Shown here: piece after piece, positions 27,689 to 36,727 of the stretch
Layout: every line of letters begins with the position of its first letter
How positions within the stretch are numbered: position 1 is the stretch's first letter
Assembly: GCA_963837945.1 (NCBI GenBank)
Contig: CAWIQD010000004.1
Span: 496,001-560,000 of the forward strand
Source of the DNA: CAVUBL01 sp963837945
GTDB taxonomy: Bacteria; Acidobacteriota; Thermoanaerobaculia; Multivoradales; DATKCC01
DNA length: 64,000 nucleotides
Reading direction: 5' to 3'
Program-made: the position numbers and the translations under genes
Notes under the pieces: generated by a model
Databases searched by the model: none
Told to the model about the DNA's origin: nothing
What the model saw: the letters and a program-made list of their open reading frames with translations, nothing else

Positions 27689-27819
27689 TTGGGGTGAAGG
27701 GTACGAGCGGCGTTCCGGGCATCGGGCGGCTGACCATCTGGGTGCAGGCATCCTACAGGACTTCGGATCGACCCCGTGGCGAGGGACCGCAAGGCGATGA
27801 TCTCCGGAGGCGACGACGA

Positions 27820-28834
27820 ATGATCCTCGTGACCGGGGGAGCCGGCTACATCGGCTCGGTCCTGGTGCCCAAGCTCCTCGACTGCGGCTTCGAGGTGGCG
27901 GTCTTCGACTGCCTGCTGTTCGGCCGCCAGCCCCTCGCCGGGGTCGCGGACCATCCCGGCTTGCAAGTCATCGAGGCCGACCTGCGCGACCACGACAGGG
28001 TCTCCGAGGTGGTCGCCTCGCGCCCCTGGCAGGCGATCATCCACCTCGCCGCCATCTCCAACGACCCGTCCTCGGAAGCTCGACCCGGAGCTCACGCGGG
28101 CGGTCAACCTGGAGGGCCTCGAGCACCTCTTCCGGCGGGCCCGGGCGGCGGGGGTGCCGCGGCTGATCTACGCCTCGTCGGCCAGCGTCTACGGCCTCAA
28201 GCAGGAGCTCGAGGTCACCGAGGAGCTCTCCCTCGAGCCGCTCACCCAGTATGCCCGGCTCAAGGTGCGGGGCGAGGAGATCCTCGGCGAGCTCGTCGAC
28301 GAGCGCTTCTGCGGCGTCTCGGTGCGCTCGGCGACCGTCTGCGGCGACTCGCCGCGCCTGCGCCTGGACCTGACGGTGAACCTGCTGACCGACCACGCCC
28401 TGACCCGGGGGGAGATCCGGGTCTTCGGCGGCGAGCAGGCGCGCCCCAACATCCACGTCCAGGACCTCACCGACTTCTACGTCGCGCTGGTCACGGCGCC
28501 CAGGGAGCTGATCCAGGGCCAGGCCTTCAACGTCTCCCGGGAGAACCGCTCGGTGCGCGCCCTGGCCGAGATGGTGCGCGCCGAGATCGACCCGGAGCTC
28601 CCCATCCGCACCGTCCCCACCGACGACACCCGCTCCTACCGGCTGTCGGCCGAGAAGCTCGCCCGGGTGCTCGGGTTCCGCGCCCGGACCCCCCTCGAGG
28701 TCGCGGTGCGCGAGCTGCGCGAGGCCTATCGCTCCGGCCGCGTCTTGGACCCGGCCGCTCCTGTCCACCGCAACGTCGAGCACATGAAGCGGCACCGGGA
28801 GTTCTGGAGCCACCTGGCCGGGACCCGCGAGTGA
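27820..28834 (+). CDS. NAD-dependent sugar epimerase/dehydratase (SDR family, frameshifted)
   Basis: About 337 residues if one extra A near 28076 is removed, which restores NDPSSELDPEL. The extended SDR motifs are VTGGAGYIGSVLV, the catalytic Ser in YASSASVYG and TQYARLK (YxxxK). ATG 27820 follows GGAGG at nine bases. First gene of a plus-strand trio with a DegT aminotransferase and an HldE-like enzyme, all coupled by four-base overlaps, so it most likely makes an NDP-sugar for lipopolysaccharide core or another envelope glycan. Confidence 0.85.
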
Positions 28835-29937
28835 GCGGCCTGCCCTACGTCGACCTGCCGGCGCTCCACGCCCCGCTGCGCGAGCGGCTGCTCGAGGCGG
28901 TGGGCCGGGTGCTCGACCACGGCCGGTTCATCCTCGGCCCGGAGGTCGCGGAGCTCGAAGGGCGCCTGGCCGAGCGCCTCGGGGTGCCGGCGGTGGTCGG
29001 CGTCGCCTCCGGCACCGACGCCCTGGTGCTGGCGCTCCGCAGCCGGGGGATCGGGGCGGGGGACGACGTGATCACCGTCTCGCACTCCTTCGTCGCCACC
29101 GCCTCGGCGATCCGCCTGCTCGGCGCGCGACCGGTGTTCGTCGACGTCGACGCCGAGACGATGCTCCTCGACCCGGCGCTCCTCGAGCAAGCGGTGACGC
29201 CGCGGACCCGGGCGGTGCTGCCGGTCCACCTGAACGGCCACCCCTGCGACCTCGGGGCGATCGCCGATTTCTGCCGCCGCCGCGGGCTCCACCTGGTCGA
29301 GGACTGCGCCCAGGCCTTCGGGGCGCGCTCGGGCGGGCGGCCCGTCGGGTCCACCGACCTGGGCTGCTTCTCGCTCCACCCGCTGAAGGTCTTGCCGGGC
29401 TACGGCGACGGCGGCTTCGTGGCGGTCGCGGAGCGGGCCGAGACCGAGCGCCTCCGCACCCTGCGCAACCTCGGCCTCGTGGACCGGGACCACTGCCGGA
29501 CGGTGAGCCCCAACAGCCGCCTCGACACGATCCAGGCGGCGATGCTGCTGGTGGCCCTCGACCACTTCGACGACTGGGTCGCCGTCCGGCGGGCCCATGC
29601 CGCCGCCTACCGGCGCGACCTGGCCGGTGCGATCCGCCTCCCCCCGGAGGAGGCTCCGGGCGACCTCGCGACCTACAGCGCCTTCGTCGTCCGCCACCCG
29701 CGGCGCGACCGGCTGGCGGAGGCGATGGGGCGCCGGGGCGTCGAGGCCAAGGTCCACTACCCGCTCGCCATCCATCAGCAGGAGGCGTTCGCGGACCAGC
29801 CGGCGCCGTCCCTGCCGGTGACCGAGGCGGTCGTCGGCGAGATCCTCAGCCTGCCGGTCCACGCGGCACTCGACGAGGCGGCGAGGTCGCGGACCGCTTC
29901 GGCGCTCCTCGCGGCCCTGGCGGAGATCGAGCGATGA
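28831..29937 (+). CDS. DegT/DnrJ/EryC1-type sugar aminotransferase
   Basis: A 368-residue PLP enzyme. GTDALVLALRSRGIG and VEDCAQAFGARSGG are family motifs, and the PLP lysine is Lys186 in FSLHPLKVLPGYGDGG. NSRLDTIQAAML and KVHYPLAIH complete the pattern. It adds an amino group to a keto-sugar nucleotide, probably the product of the preceding SDR. The start is GTG 28831, overlapping the epimerase stop. Confidence 0.92.
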   Translation: MSGLPYVDLPALHAPLRERLLEAVGRVLDHGRFILGPEVAELEGRLAERLGVPAVVGVASGTDALVLALRSRGIGAGDDVITVSHSFVATASAIRLLGARPVFVDVDAETMLLDPALLEQAVTPRTRAVLPVHLNGHPCDLGAIADFCRRRGLHLVEDCAQAFGARSGGRPVGSTDLGCFSLHPLKVLPGYGDGGFVAVAERAETERLRTLRNLGLVDRDHCRTVSPNSRLDTIQAAMLLVALDHFDDWVAVRRAHAAAYRRDLAGAIRLPPEEAPGDLATYSAFVVRHPRRDRLAEAMGRRGVEAKVHYPLAIHQQEAFADQPAPSLPVTEAVVGEILSLPVHAALDEAARSRTASALLAALAEIER

Positions 29938-31472
29938 GCGGGCCGGAGCGCAAGATCCTCCCCGTCGACGAGCTCCGGGCCGTCCGCGAAGACCTCCGCC
30001 GGCAGGGCCGGGTGGTCGTCCAGTGCCACGGCTGCTTCGACATCGTCCACCCGGGCCACATCCGCTACCTCCAGTTCGCCAGGGCGCAGGGCGACGTGCT
30101 GATCGTCAGCGTGTCGAGCGACCGGACCGTGAGCAAGGGGGAGAACCGGCCCTACGTCAACGAGGAGCTGCGGCTCGAGAACCTGGCGGCGCTCGAGCTC
30201 GTCGACTACGTCTGCCTGGACGACCACTCGTGGGCGGGACCGATCCTCGAGACCCTCCGCCCGGACGTCTACGTCAAGGGCAAGGAGTACGAGACGAGCG
30301 CCGACCCCCGGTTCCTCGAGGAGCGGGCCCTGGTCGAGGGGTACGGCGGCAGCGTCATCTTCAGCTCCGGCGAGGTGGTCTACTCCTCCACCTTCATTCT
30401 CGAGCAGTTCCGCCACCAGTTCCGGCTCGAGAACGAGAAGATCCAGGCGTTCTGCCACCGCCACGCCACCGACCGGGCGGCGGCCGGGCGGATCCTGGGC
30501 GCCATGGGCGAGCTGCGGGTTCTGGTGATCGGCGACCCGGTCCTCGACCGCTACGTCCACTGCGACAGCCTCGGGGTCGCGGCGGAGAGCCCGGTGCTCG
30601 ACGTCACCCCCATCCGCGAGGACTGGTATCTGGGCGCGGGCGGCCTGGTGGCGGCCCAGGCCAGCTCCCTCGGCGCCCGGGCGGCGTTCCTCTCGGTGCT
30701 CGGCGCGTCGGTCGAAGAGGAGCGCTTCCGCGCCCAGCTCGAACGGCTCCGGATCGAGCCGCTGCTCCTCGCCGAGGACCGGCCGGTCTACGTCAAGACG
30801 CGCTACCTGGTCGAGGACTCGAAGGTCTTCAAGGTCAACTCGGGCCGCTACTCCCCGCTTTCGACCGCCGCCACCGCCCGGCTCGTGGCGAAGCTCGAAC
30901 GCCGCGGCGGCGACTTCGATGCCTGGATCGTGATCGACTTCGGCTACGGCCTCTTCGGCCAGGAGCTGATCGAGGCTCTCGCCGGCCTCTCCCGGCGCCT
31001 CGAGGTGCCCTACTTCTTCGACGTCAGCCACCAGGGAGCGGGCAGCCTGCTGAAGTTCCGCCACCCACAGCTCGCGACCCCCACCGAAGAGGAGCTCCGC
31101 TTCGCCCTCGGTGACCGGGAGAGCGGCCTGTCGAACCTCGCCAGCCGGTACTACCGGGAGACCGAGGCCCGCCAGCTCGTCGTGACCCTCGGTAAGCGGG
31201 GCGTCGTGCTGTTCGACCCGCCCGAGGCGAGCATGACCCGCCTGATGAGCGATTACCTGCCCGCCATGGAGACGCAGCCGATCGACGCCGTCGGCGCCGG
31301 CGACGTCTTCCTCGCGACCGTGACCCTCGCCTGTCTCGCCGGCGGCTCGACCGCGATCGGCGCCTACCTGGGGACTTGCGTCTCGGGCCTCGCGGTCCGG
31401 CGGATGGGCAACGAGCCGGTGGACCGGATCGACCTCGAGCGGTGGCTCGCGGGGCGCACGGAGCTGGACTGA
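29934..31472 (+). CDS. bifunctional HldE-like nucleotidyltransferase/PfkB kinase with swapped domain order
   Basis: A 512-residue fusion. The N-terminal third is a cytidylyltransferase-like domain with CHGCFDIVHPGHIRYLQFA (HxGH). From about residue 195 follows a ribokinase-fold domain (LVIGDPVLDRYVHCDS, GAGGLVAAQASSLGA, and AVGAGDVFLA with the catalytic Asp). E. coli HldE has the kinase first. The joint activity would phosphorylate and nucleotidylate a heptose-like sugar. ATG 29934 overlaps the DegT stop. Confidence 0.88.
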   Translation: MSGPERKILPVDELRAVREDLRRQGRVVVQCHGCFDIVHPGHIRYLQFARAQGDVLIVSVSSDRTVSKGENRPYVNEELRLENLAALELVDYVCLDDHSWAGPILETLRPDVYVKGKEYETSADPRFLEERALVEGYGGSVIFSSGEVVYSSTFILEQFRHQFRLENEKIQAFCHRHATDRAAAGRILGAMGELRVLVIGDPVLDRYVHCDSLGVAAESPVLDVTPIREDWYLGAGGLVAAQASSLGARAAFLSVLGASVEEERFRAQLERLRIEPLLLAEDRPVYVKTRYLVEDSKVFKVNSGRYSPLSTAATARLVAKLERRGGDFDAWIVIDFGYGLFGQELIEALAGLSRRLEVPYFFDVSHQGAGSLLKFRHPQLATPTEEELRFALGDRESGLSNLASRYYRETEARQLVVTLGKRGVVLFDPPEASMTRLMSDYLPAMETQPIDAVGAGDVFLATVTLACLAGGSTAIGAYLGTCVSGLAVRRMGNEPVDRIDLERWLAGRTELD

Positions 31473-31512
31473 CGGCCCCTACCCTCGTCGAGGCTGCCCG
31501 GCCGCGTTCCCG

Positions 31513-32025
31513 TCAGGGCCAGCGGCTCCGCCAGGTGGGCTCGCCCGCCGGCGTCAGCAGGCCGTGCTCCTCGAGCCAGGCGCGGGCGTCCTCGGCGTCG
31601 CGCTCGAACCAGGCGCGGGTCGAGCCGAGGCGGAAGCTGTAGCCCCAGGCGTCCATGTCGGCCATCAGCCGCTCGCGGCCGACGCCCGGCAGGTGGTCGG
31701 CGAGGAGCACCTGGAGGTAGCAGACGCCGTTTTCTTCGGGGTCGGAGCCGCCGGCGTCGGTGTCCAGCGTTCGCCGGCGCTCGGCGTCGGCGCAGATCAG
31801 GTGGCAGCCCTCGTGGAGCGCGGAGTGGACCGGCGTGTCGCCCCGGACGTAGAGCGTGGCGCTCCGGATGCCCGCCTCGGGCGCGCCCCAGTAGCTCCCC
31901 GGAATCGGCTCGCCGCGGGCGACCTCGACCACCTCGATCCCGAAGCGTCCGAGGAGCGCCGGGACCGCGCCGGCGGCAAGCTCCCGGCAGGTGAGGACGG
32001 CGGCCCCGGCCGCGACGCCGCTCAC
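31513..32025 (-). CDS. conserved hypothetical protein with HExxH motif
   Basis: A 170-residue soluble protein. HSALHEGCHLICAD contains HExxH, the zinc-binding motif of gluzincin-type metalloproteases. The C-terminal MDAWGYSFRLGSTRAWFERDA and WLEEHGLLT look like a compact helical end. There is no signal peptide. GTG 32025 overlaps the threonine aldolase stop (GTGA). Peptidase activity is not proven; the fold is small and a third metal ligand is not obvious, so it may also be a non-catalytic relative. Confidence 0.75.
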   Translation of the reverse strand: MSGVAAGAAVLTCRELAAGAVPALLGRFGIEVVEVARGEPIPGSYWGAPEAGIRSATLYVRGDTPVHSALHEGCHLICADAERRRTLDTDAGGSDPEENGVCYLQVLLADHLPGVGRERLMADMDAWGYSFRLGSTRAWFERDAEDARAWLEEHGLLTPAGEPTWRSRWP

Positions 32026-33182
32026 GCCGCCACCCCCGGCGCCAGGGCCGCGATCGCCCTCTCCGCTCGCTCGATCCCGGCGGCGTCGACGTCCCGGTGG
32101 GTCACCAGCCGCGCTCGGGTCGGACCGATCCGCGAGCCGAGGACCCCCCGGCCGGCGAGGCGGGCCAGGAGCTCGGCGACCGGGTCGCCTTCCGGGGCGA
32201 GGTCCGGGAAGAGCTCCCGGCCGACCCCGAAGACCACGATGTTGGTCACCACGCGCTCCGGGTCGAGGTCGATGCCGGGGAGCGCGGCGAGCGCCCCGGC
32301 GAGGCGCCGGGCGTGCTCATGGTCGCGGGCGAGGCGGCCCGGGCCGCGCTCGAGGGCGACCAGCCCGGCGGCCGCGATCACCCCCGCCTGGCGCATGCCG
32401 CCGCCGAACATCTTGCGTACCCGGCGGGCCTCGGCGATGAAGTCGGCCGGACCGCAGAGGAGCGAGCCGACCGGCGCACCGAGCCCTTTCGACAGGCAGA
32501 AACCGACCGACGAGGCGCCCGCCGCCAGGCGCGCGACCGGCACGCCGAGCGCCACCGCGGCGTTGAACACCCGGGCGCCGTCGAGATGGAGCGGCAGGCC
32601 GTGACGGCGCGCGCACGCGACCAGGGCGTCGAGCTGCTCGGGCCGGTAGACCGTGCCGCCGGCCACGTTGTGGCTGGTCTCGGCCACGATCAGGGCGGTG
32701 CGCGCCCGCAGGCTCCCGGCGGGCGCGACGAGCGGCTCGACGTCGGCCGGGGCGAGCTGGCCATGGGCGGTGTCGACGACCCGCGGAAGGAGACCCGAAA
32801 GCGCGGCCATCGCGCCCATCTCGTAGTGCAGCACGTGCGAGCGGGCGTCGCAGATCAGCTCCCCGCCCGGGAAGCCGTGGACGTGGAGGGCGACCTGGTT
32901 GCCCATCGTGCCGGTGGGCACGTAGAGCGCCGCCTCCTGGCCGGTGACTTCCGCGCCGCGCTCCTCGAGCCGGCGGACGGTCGGATCCTCGCCCAGGACG
33001 TCGTCGCCGACCTCGGCCTCGGCCATCGCCCGGCGCATCTCGGCGTCGGGCCGGGTGACCGTGTCGGACCTGAGGTCGACGAGCGATCGGACTCCCCCCC
33101 GCAACCCCTCGATCCCCTTCCCTCCCCCAGGGGGGGAAGGGGACGCCTCCTCCCGCGCCTCGGGCACCTCGCCTTCGGCCAT
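32022..33182 (-). CDS. low-specificity L-threonine aldolase (beta-eliminating lyase family)
   Basis: A PLP enzyme that cleaves threonine/allo-threonine to glycine and acetaldehyde. DLRSDTVTRP, GEDPTVRRLEE, YVPTGTMGNQ, LHLDGARVFNAAVALG and the PLP lysine in FCLSKGLGAPVGS are diagnostic. From ATG 33182 it is 386 residues, about 35 longer than usual at the N-terminus, and that extension spans a C/G-run palindrome (33114-33142). TTG 33104 would give 360 residues. Either the extension is an intergenic repeat taken into the frame or the true start is TTG. Confidence 0.92.
   Translation of the reverse strand: MAEGEVPEAREEASPSPPGGGKGIEGLRGGVRSLVDLRSDTVTRPDAEMRRAMAEAEVGDDVLGEDPTVRRLEERGAEVTGQEAALYVPTGTMGNQVALHVHGFPGGELICDARSHVLHYEMGAMAALSGLLPRVVDTAHGQLAPADVEPLVAPAGSLRARTALIVAETSHNVAGGTVYRPEQLDALVACARRHGLPLHLDGARVFNAAVALGVPVARLAAGASSVGFCLSKGLGAPVGSLLCGPADFIAEARRVRKMFGGGMRQAGVIAAAGLVALERGPGRLARDHEHARRLAGALAALPGIDLDPERVVTNIVVFGVGRELFPDLAPEGDPVAELLARLAGRGVLGSRIGPTRARLVTHRDVDAAGIERAERAIAALAPGVAA
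33114..33142. repeat. homopolymer-rich palindrome at the start of the threonine aldolase gene
   Basis: CCCCTTCC, then CTCCCCCA, then a G7 run followed by AAGGGG, makes an imperfect 12-base-stem hairpin made almost only of C- and G-runs. Such runs are prone to sequencing indels. The sequence looks like an intergenic hairpin rather than coding DNA, which bears on the start codon choice for the overlapping gene. Confidence 0.5.
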
Positions 33183-33184
33183 GG

Positions 33185-33928
33185 TCACAGGCCGAAGGCG
33201 ATGCGGACCGCGCCCTGGAGCGTCTCCCCCTGCTCCACCTCGACCGTGATCTTGGGCACCAGCAGGTTGACGATCACGCCGCCGTAGAGGAAGCCGCGGG
33301 TCGAGTCGACGGTGAAGTCGTCGGCGGGCCGGCGGAAGGTGCTCCGGCCCCACGAGAACCCGGCGCCGACGTAGGGGGTCAGGACGGCGAAGCCCTTCGA
33401 GACGGCGATCTCGGCGCCGTACTGCTCGAGCCGGTAGTCCGAGCCGCCGGTCGTCCGGTTGCCGGTCAGCCGGATGCCGAGCGCCGGCGTCGCCACCCCG
33501 CCCTCGAGAAGCGCCCAGGAGACCTCGCCCGAGAGAAGCTTGATGTCCGAGTCGATCACCTTGCCGTAGGAGAGGCCGAGATCGACCCCGCCGGGAAGGC
33601 CCTTCCTGGCTCCCACGCGGTAGACGCCGAGCAGACCTCCCTGGAGGCTGCCCTCGAGGGCCGGATCGACCTTGCTCCCCTGTCCCTGCTCGCCGCCGGC
33701 CTCGGCCCACACGTCGAAGCCGACCACGCCGAGAGGCTTGGGAGTGTGCCGGGCGTACGGGTAGGCGACGGCGGTGAAGTGGTCGTGGAAGGTCTCGAGC
33801 GCCGCGTCCGGCGCGGTCGGATCCGGCTGCCAGGCGCGCGCCGGGGCGGCCAGGGCGGCCAGCGCGGCGACCAGGGCCAACAAGGAGAGAGCGCGGTGCG
33901 TGCCGCGGCCGAAGAGTCGATCGTTCAT
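33185..33928 (-). CDS. secreted outer-membrane beta-barrel-like protein of unknown function
   Basis: A 247-residue protein with a clear Sec signal (ALSLLALVAALAALAAPARA). The mature part alternates polar and hydrophobic residues with many Gly and aromatic residues (LPGGVDLGLSYGKV, VLTPYVGAGFSWGRSTF) and ends in AVRIAFGL, as expected of a small outer-membrane barrel. It precedes the threonine aldolase gene by two bases; functional linkage is unclear. Confidence 0.7.
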   Translation of the reverse strand: MNDRLFGRGTHRALSLLALVAALAALAAPARAWQPDPTAPDAALETFHDHFTAVAYPYARHTPKPLGVVGFDVWAEAGGEQGQGSKVDPALEGSLQGGLLGVYRVGARKGLPGGVDLGLSYGKVIDSDIKLLSGEVSWALLEGGVATPALGIRLTGNRTTGGSDYRLEQYGAEIAVSKGFAVLTPYVGAGFSWGRSTFRRPADDFTVDSTRGFLYGGVIVNLLVPKITVEVEQGETLQGAVRIAFGL

Positions 33929-33989
33929 CGTCAGGGTCTCCCGAAGCGAAGGCTTCGGCGGCCGATGCTAGCAGCCCTCGGGAACGTTT

Positions 33990-34985
33990 TCACGCAAGGG
34001 GCGCGTCGCCCGAGACGCCCGAGACGTATCGCTCGACCGACGTCTCCACCGTCTCCGAGCGCCCTGTCCGCGCCCACTCCTCGACGATCGTCCGCCCGTC
34101 CGGCCCGAGCCAGGGGACGACGTGGAGGTTGCCTTCGCGGGCGAGGGCCCGCAGGTCGACGTCCCCGCGGTCGGCCCAGCGGGCGGCGCGGAAGAGCGCC
34201 TGGCCGCGGCCGACCCGGCCGGCGCGGGTCGCCAGCTCGCCGGCCAGGGCCAGGAGCCCCGCCACCTCGCGCCCGGCGGCGCCGGCGAGGGGCGGCCGGG
34301 GCAGCGGCCGCGGAAGGAACGGCGCGAGGCGGTGGCCGTGGGCGCGCCGGGCGAACGCCTGCGGGTCGGGCGGCCGGCCGTGAAACAGGGCGTCGAAGAC
34401 CGCGTCGGCCCGCTCCGGCGGCGGTGCCGCGAGCTCGTAGAGCCGGCGGCGGTCGGTGGGCGGCAGGTCGGGAGACACCGCCTGGCTCACCGCCACGCCG
34501 GCCGCCGCGAGCCGCCGGCAAGCTTCCTCCTGGAGGCCGGGATCGTCGGTCAGGCCGGCGAGGAGGGGCCAGACGACGCTCGCGCCCGGGGCGAGCTGCG
34601 CCAGCGCCTCGAGGTCCCCGGACAGGAGAACCGCCAGCAGGTCGTAGACCCCCACAGCTCCGTCCGGCGTGGCCTCGCCGGGGAGGAGCTGAGCCAGCAC
34701 CGGAGTGCCCTCCGCCGCCACCCGGGCGATCTCCCGGTCGCGCGCCGCGCGCGCGCCGCGTGCCACCGGCGGCACGTAGAGGACGTCGTCGAGCTCGCCG
34801 GAGGGGAGCACCGGAGGCACCGGCTCCCCCGCCGGGACCGGACCCAGACGCCCGCGGGCGAGGTCGAGCCAGGGGAGGTCCGCCGGCGGCCCCGCCTCCC
34901 ACGAGCGGGGGGCGAAACGGATCCAGAGGTGCTCCGGGTCGGGAAGGTGGACGGCGGGACGACCGCGGCCCGCGGCGCCGGCCAC
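33990..34985 (-). CDS. hypothetical protein of 331 residues
   Basis: An Ala/Pro/Arg-rich soluble protein beginning with a GTG at 34985, one base after the ribE stop. It has no signal peptide, no membrane segment and no motif I recognise. The middle (DGAVGVYDLLAVLLSGDLEALAQLAPGA and WPLLAGLTDDPGLQEEACRRLAAAGV) looks helical and TIM-barrel-like, with a possible EAL-like or luciferase-like feel that I cannot confirm. The C-terminal LVPW-type stretch (LHVVPWLGPDGRTIVEEW) is hydrophobic. It is coding in base composition, and it sits at the end of the ftsY-ribD-ribE operon. Confidence 0.6.
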   Translation of the reverse strand: MAGAAGRGRPAVHLPDPEHLWIRFAPRSWEAGPPADLPWLDLARGRLGPVPAGEPVPPVLPSGELDDVLYVPPVARGARAARDREIARVAAEGTPVLAQLLPGEATPDGAVGVYDLLAVLLSGDLEALAQLAPGASVVWPLLAGLTDDPGLQEEACRRLAAAGVAVSQAVSPDLPPTDRRRLYELAAPPPERADAVFDALFHGRPPDPQAFARRAHGHRLAPFLPRPLPRPPLAGAAGREVAGLLALAGELATRAGRVGRGQALFRAARWADRGDVDLRALAREGNLHVVPWLGPDGRTIVEEWARTGRSETVETSVERYVSGVSGDAPLA

Positions 34986-34986
34986 G

Positions 34987-35634
34987 CTACCGCCCCGCGC
35001 CGGGCCCGCCGGCCGGAGCGACGCGGCCGGAAAAAGCCTCCAGGGCTCGCCCGACGTATTTCGCCAGGACGTCCGCCTCGAAGTTCACCCGGTCGCCCGG
35101 CCGGGCGGCGCCCAGCGTCGTGACCTCCAGGGTGTGAGGGATCAGCCAGACCCGGAACCGGTCGGCCGCGACGCCGGTGACCGTCAGGCTGACGCCGTCG
35201 AGCGCGACCGAGCCCTTCTCCACCACGAACGCGGCCATGGCGGCCGGCAGGGAGAAGGCGACGACGCTGTGCTCGGCGTGGTCCTCCCGCTCGAGCACCT
35301 CGACCGTCGTGTCGACGTGCCCCTGGACCCAGTGGCCGCCCAGCGGGTCGCCCATGCGCAGAGGCGGCTCGAGGTTGACCGGCGAGCCGGCACGGAACGA
35401 GCCCAGGGTGGTCCGGGCCAGGGTCTCGTCGCCCATCTCGACGGTCGAGGAGGTGCCGCCGGAGCCGAGCTCGGTGACCGTGAGGCAGACGCCCGAAACG
35501 GCCAGGCTGGCGCCCAGGCCGAGGCGTTCGCCGAGGGGCGCGCCGTGGCCGACCGTCAAGAGCCGGCCGCCCCGGGGGGAGGGCCGGGGGTCCTCGAGGA
35601 CGCGCCCAAGCTCCGCAACAAGTCCGGTAAACAT
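34987..35634 (-). CDS. ribE: riboflavin synthase alpha chain
   Basis: A 215-residue protein with the two internal lumazine-binding repeats: MFTGLVAELG with VSGVCLTVTEL, and GHVDTTVEVLE with LDGVSLTVTGV. It dismutates two dimethyl-ribityllumazine molecules to riboflavin. ATG 35634 starts at the invariant MFTG and lies 79 bases inside the end of ribD. I see no FMN riboswitch in front of the operon. Confidence 0.95.
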   Translation of the reverse strand: MFTGLVAELGRVLEDPRPSPRGGRLLTVGHGAPLGERLGLGASLAVSGVCLTVTELGSGGTSSTVEMGDETLARTTLGSFRAGSPVNLEPPLRMGDPLGGHWVQGHVDTTVEVLEREDHAEHSVVAFSLPAAMAAFVVEKGSVALDGVSLTVTGVAADRFRVWLIPHTLEVTTLGAARPGDRVNFEADVLAKYVGRALEAFSGRVAPAGGPGAGR

Positions 35635-36727
35635 CCCTGTCTCAGGCCCGTGATCATCAAGTCGCCGCCCCGGCGGTGGACCGCCAGGCGCTCGAGGCGC
35701 GGAGCGCCGCCGAGGGTGGCCGCGCCCGCTCCGCCGAGCGGTCCGGGTGCGCCCTCGCCGCCCACCAGGAGCGGCGCACAATCGATCGCCACCCGGTCGA
35801 ACGCGCCCGCCGCGACGAAGGCGCCCGCGATTCCGGCGCCGCCCTCGACCAGCACGCTCGCGATGCCCCGGCGGTGGAGGTCGGCGAGGACCGCCGCCGG
35901 CTCGGCCGGATCGAGGCCGACGACGGTGGCGCCGGCCGCCTCGAGGGCCCGCCGGGCTGCCGCGGGACCGCGGCGGGCAGTGTATATCAGCACCGGGCCG
36001 GGGACGGTGAGCAGACGGGCGGCCGGCGGCGTCCGCAGACGGCGGTCGAGGACCACCCGCAGGAACGGCCGCCGGGGATCGGCCGGGGCCAGCCCCAGGC
36101 GCCGGTCGAGCCGCGGGTCGTCGGCCAGGACCGTGCCGCTGCCGACCAGCACCGCGTCGTGCTCCTCTCGCTCGGCGAGGCCCCAGCGCCGCCCGGCGGG
36201 CGACGAGATCCACTGGCTCTCGCCCGAAGCCGTGGCGATCTTGCCGTCCAGGCTCATCGCCCACTTGACGGTGACCGCCGGCCGACCGAGCAGGCGGGGG
36301 ACCAGGAAGGGCAGGTTCCCCGCCACCGCCTCGGCCGCCAGGACACCCTCCTCGACCTCGATGCCGGCCGCGCGCAGGCGGGCGAAACCGGTGCCCGCGG
36401 TGCGCGGGTCCGGGTCGCGGTGGCAGGCGACGATCCGGGCGACGCCGGCCTGGACCAGGGCGTCGGCGCACGGCGGGGTGTTGCCGACGTGCGCGCAGGG
36501 CTCGAGCGTCACGTAGACGGTCGCCCCGCGGGCCCGCTCGCCGGCCTCGGTCAGGGCCTCGACCTCGGCGTGCGCCTCGCCATAGCGGCGGTGGAACCCC
36601 TCCCCGACCACCTCGCCGCCGGCGACCACGACGGCGCCGACCCGCGGGTTCGGGGCGACGCCGTAGCGCCCGCGCGCCGCCAGCCGCAGCGCCCGGCGGA
36701 GAAACCGGACGTCGGCGGCCCGCTCAC
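35556..36727 (-). CDS. ribD: bifunctional riboflavin deaminase/reductase RibD (frameshifted near the start)
   Basis: About 390 residues. The deaminase domain has AHAEVEAL and TLEPCAHVGNTPPC (zinc site). The reductase domain has VKWAMSLDGKIA, GSGTVLADDP and LVEGGAGIAGAFVAAGAFD. The frame is open upstream through FLRRALRLAARGRYGVAPNPRVGAVVV but has no start codon. The GTG at 36727, which overlaps the ftsY stop as GTGA, is one base out of frame. One missing base near 36718-36722 would join them, most likely a sequence error. The 3' end overlaps ribE by 79 bases. Confidence 0.9.
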
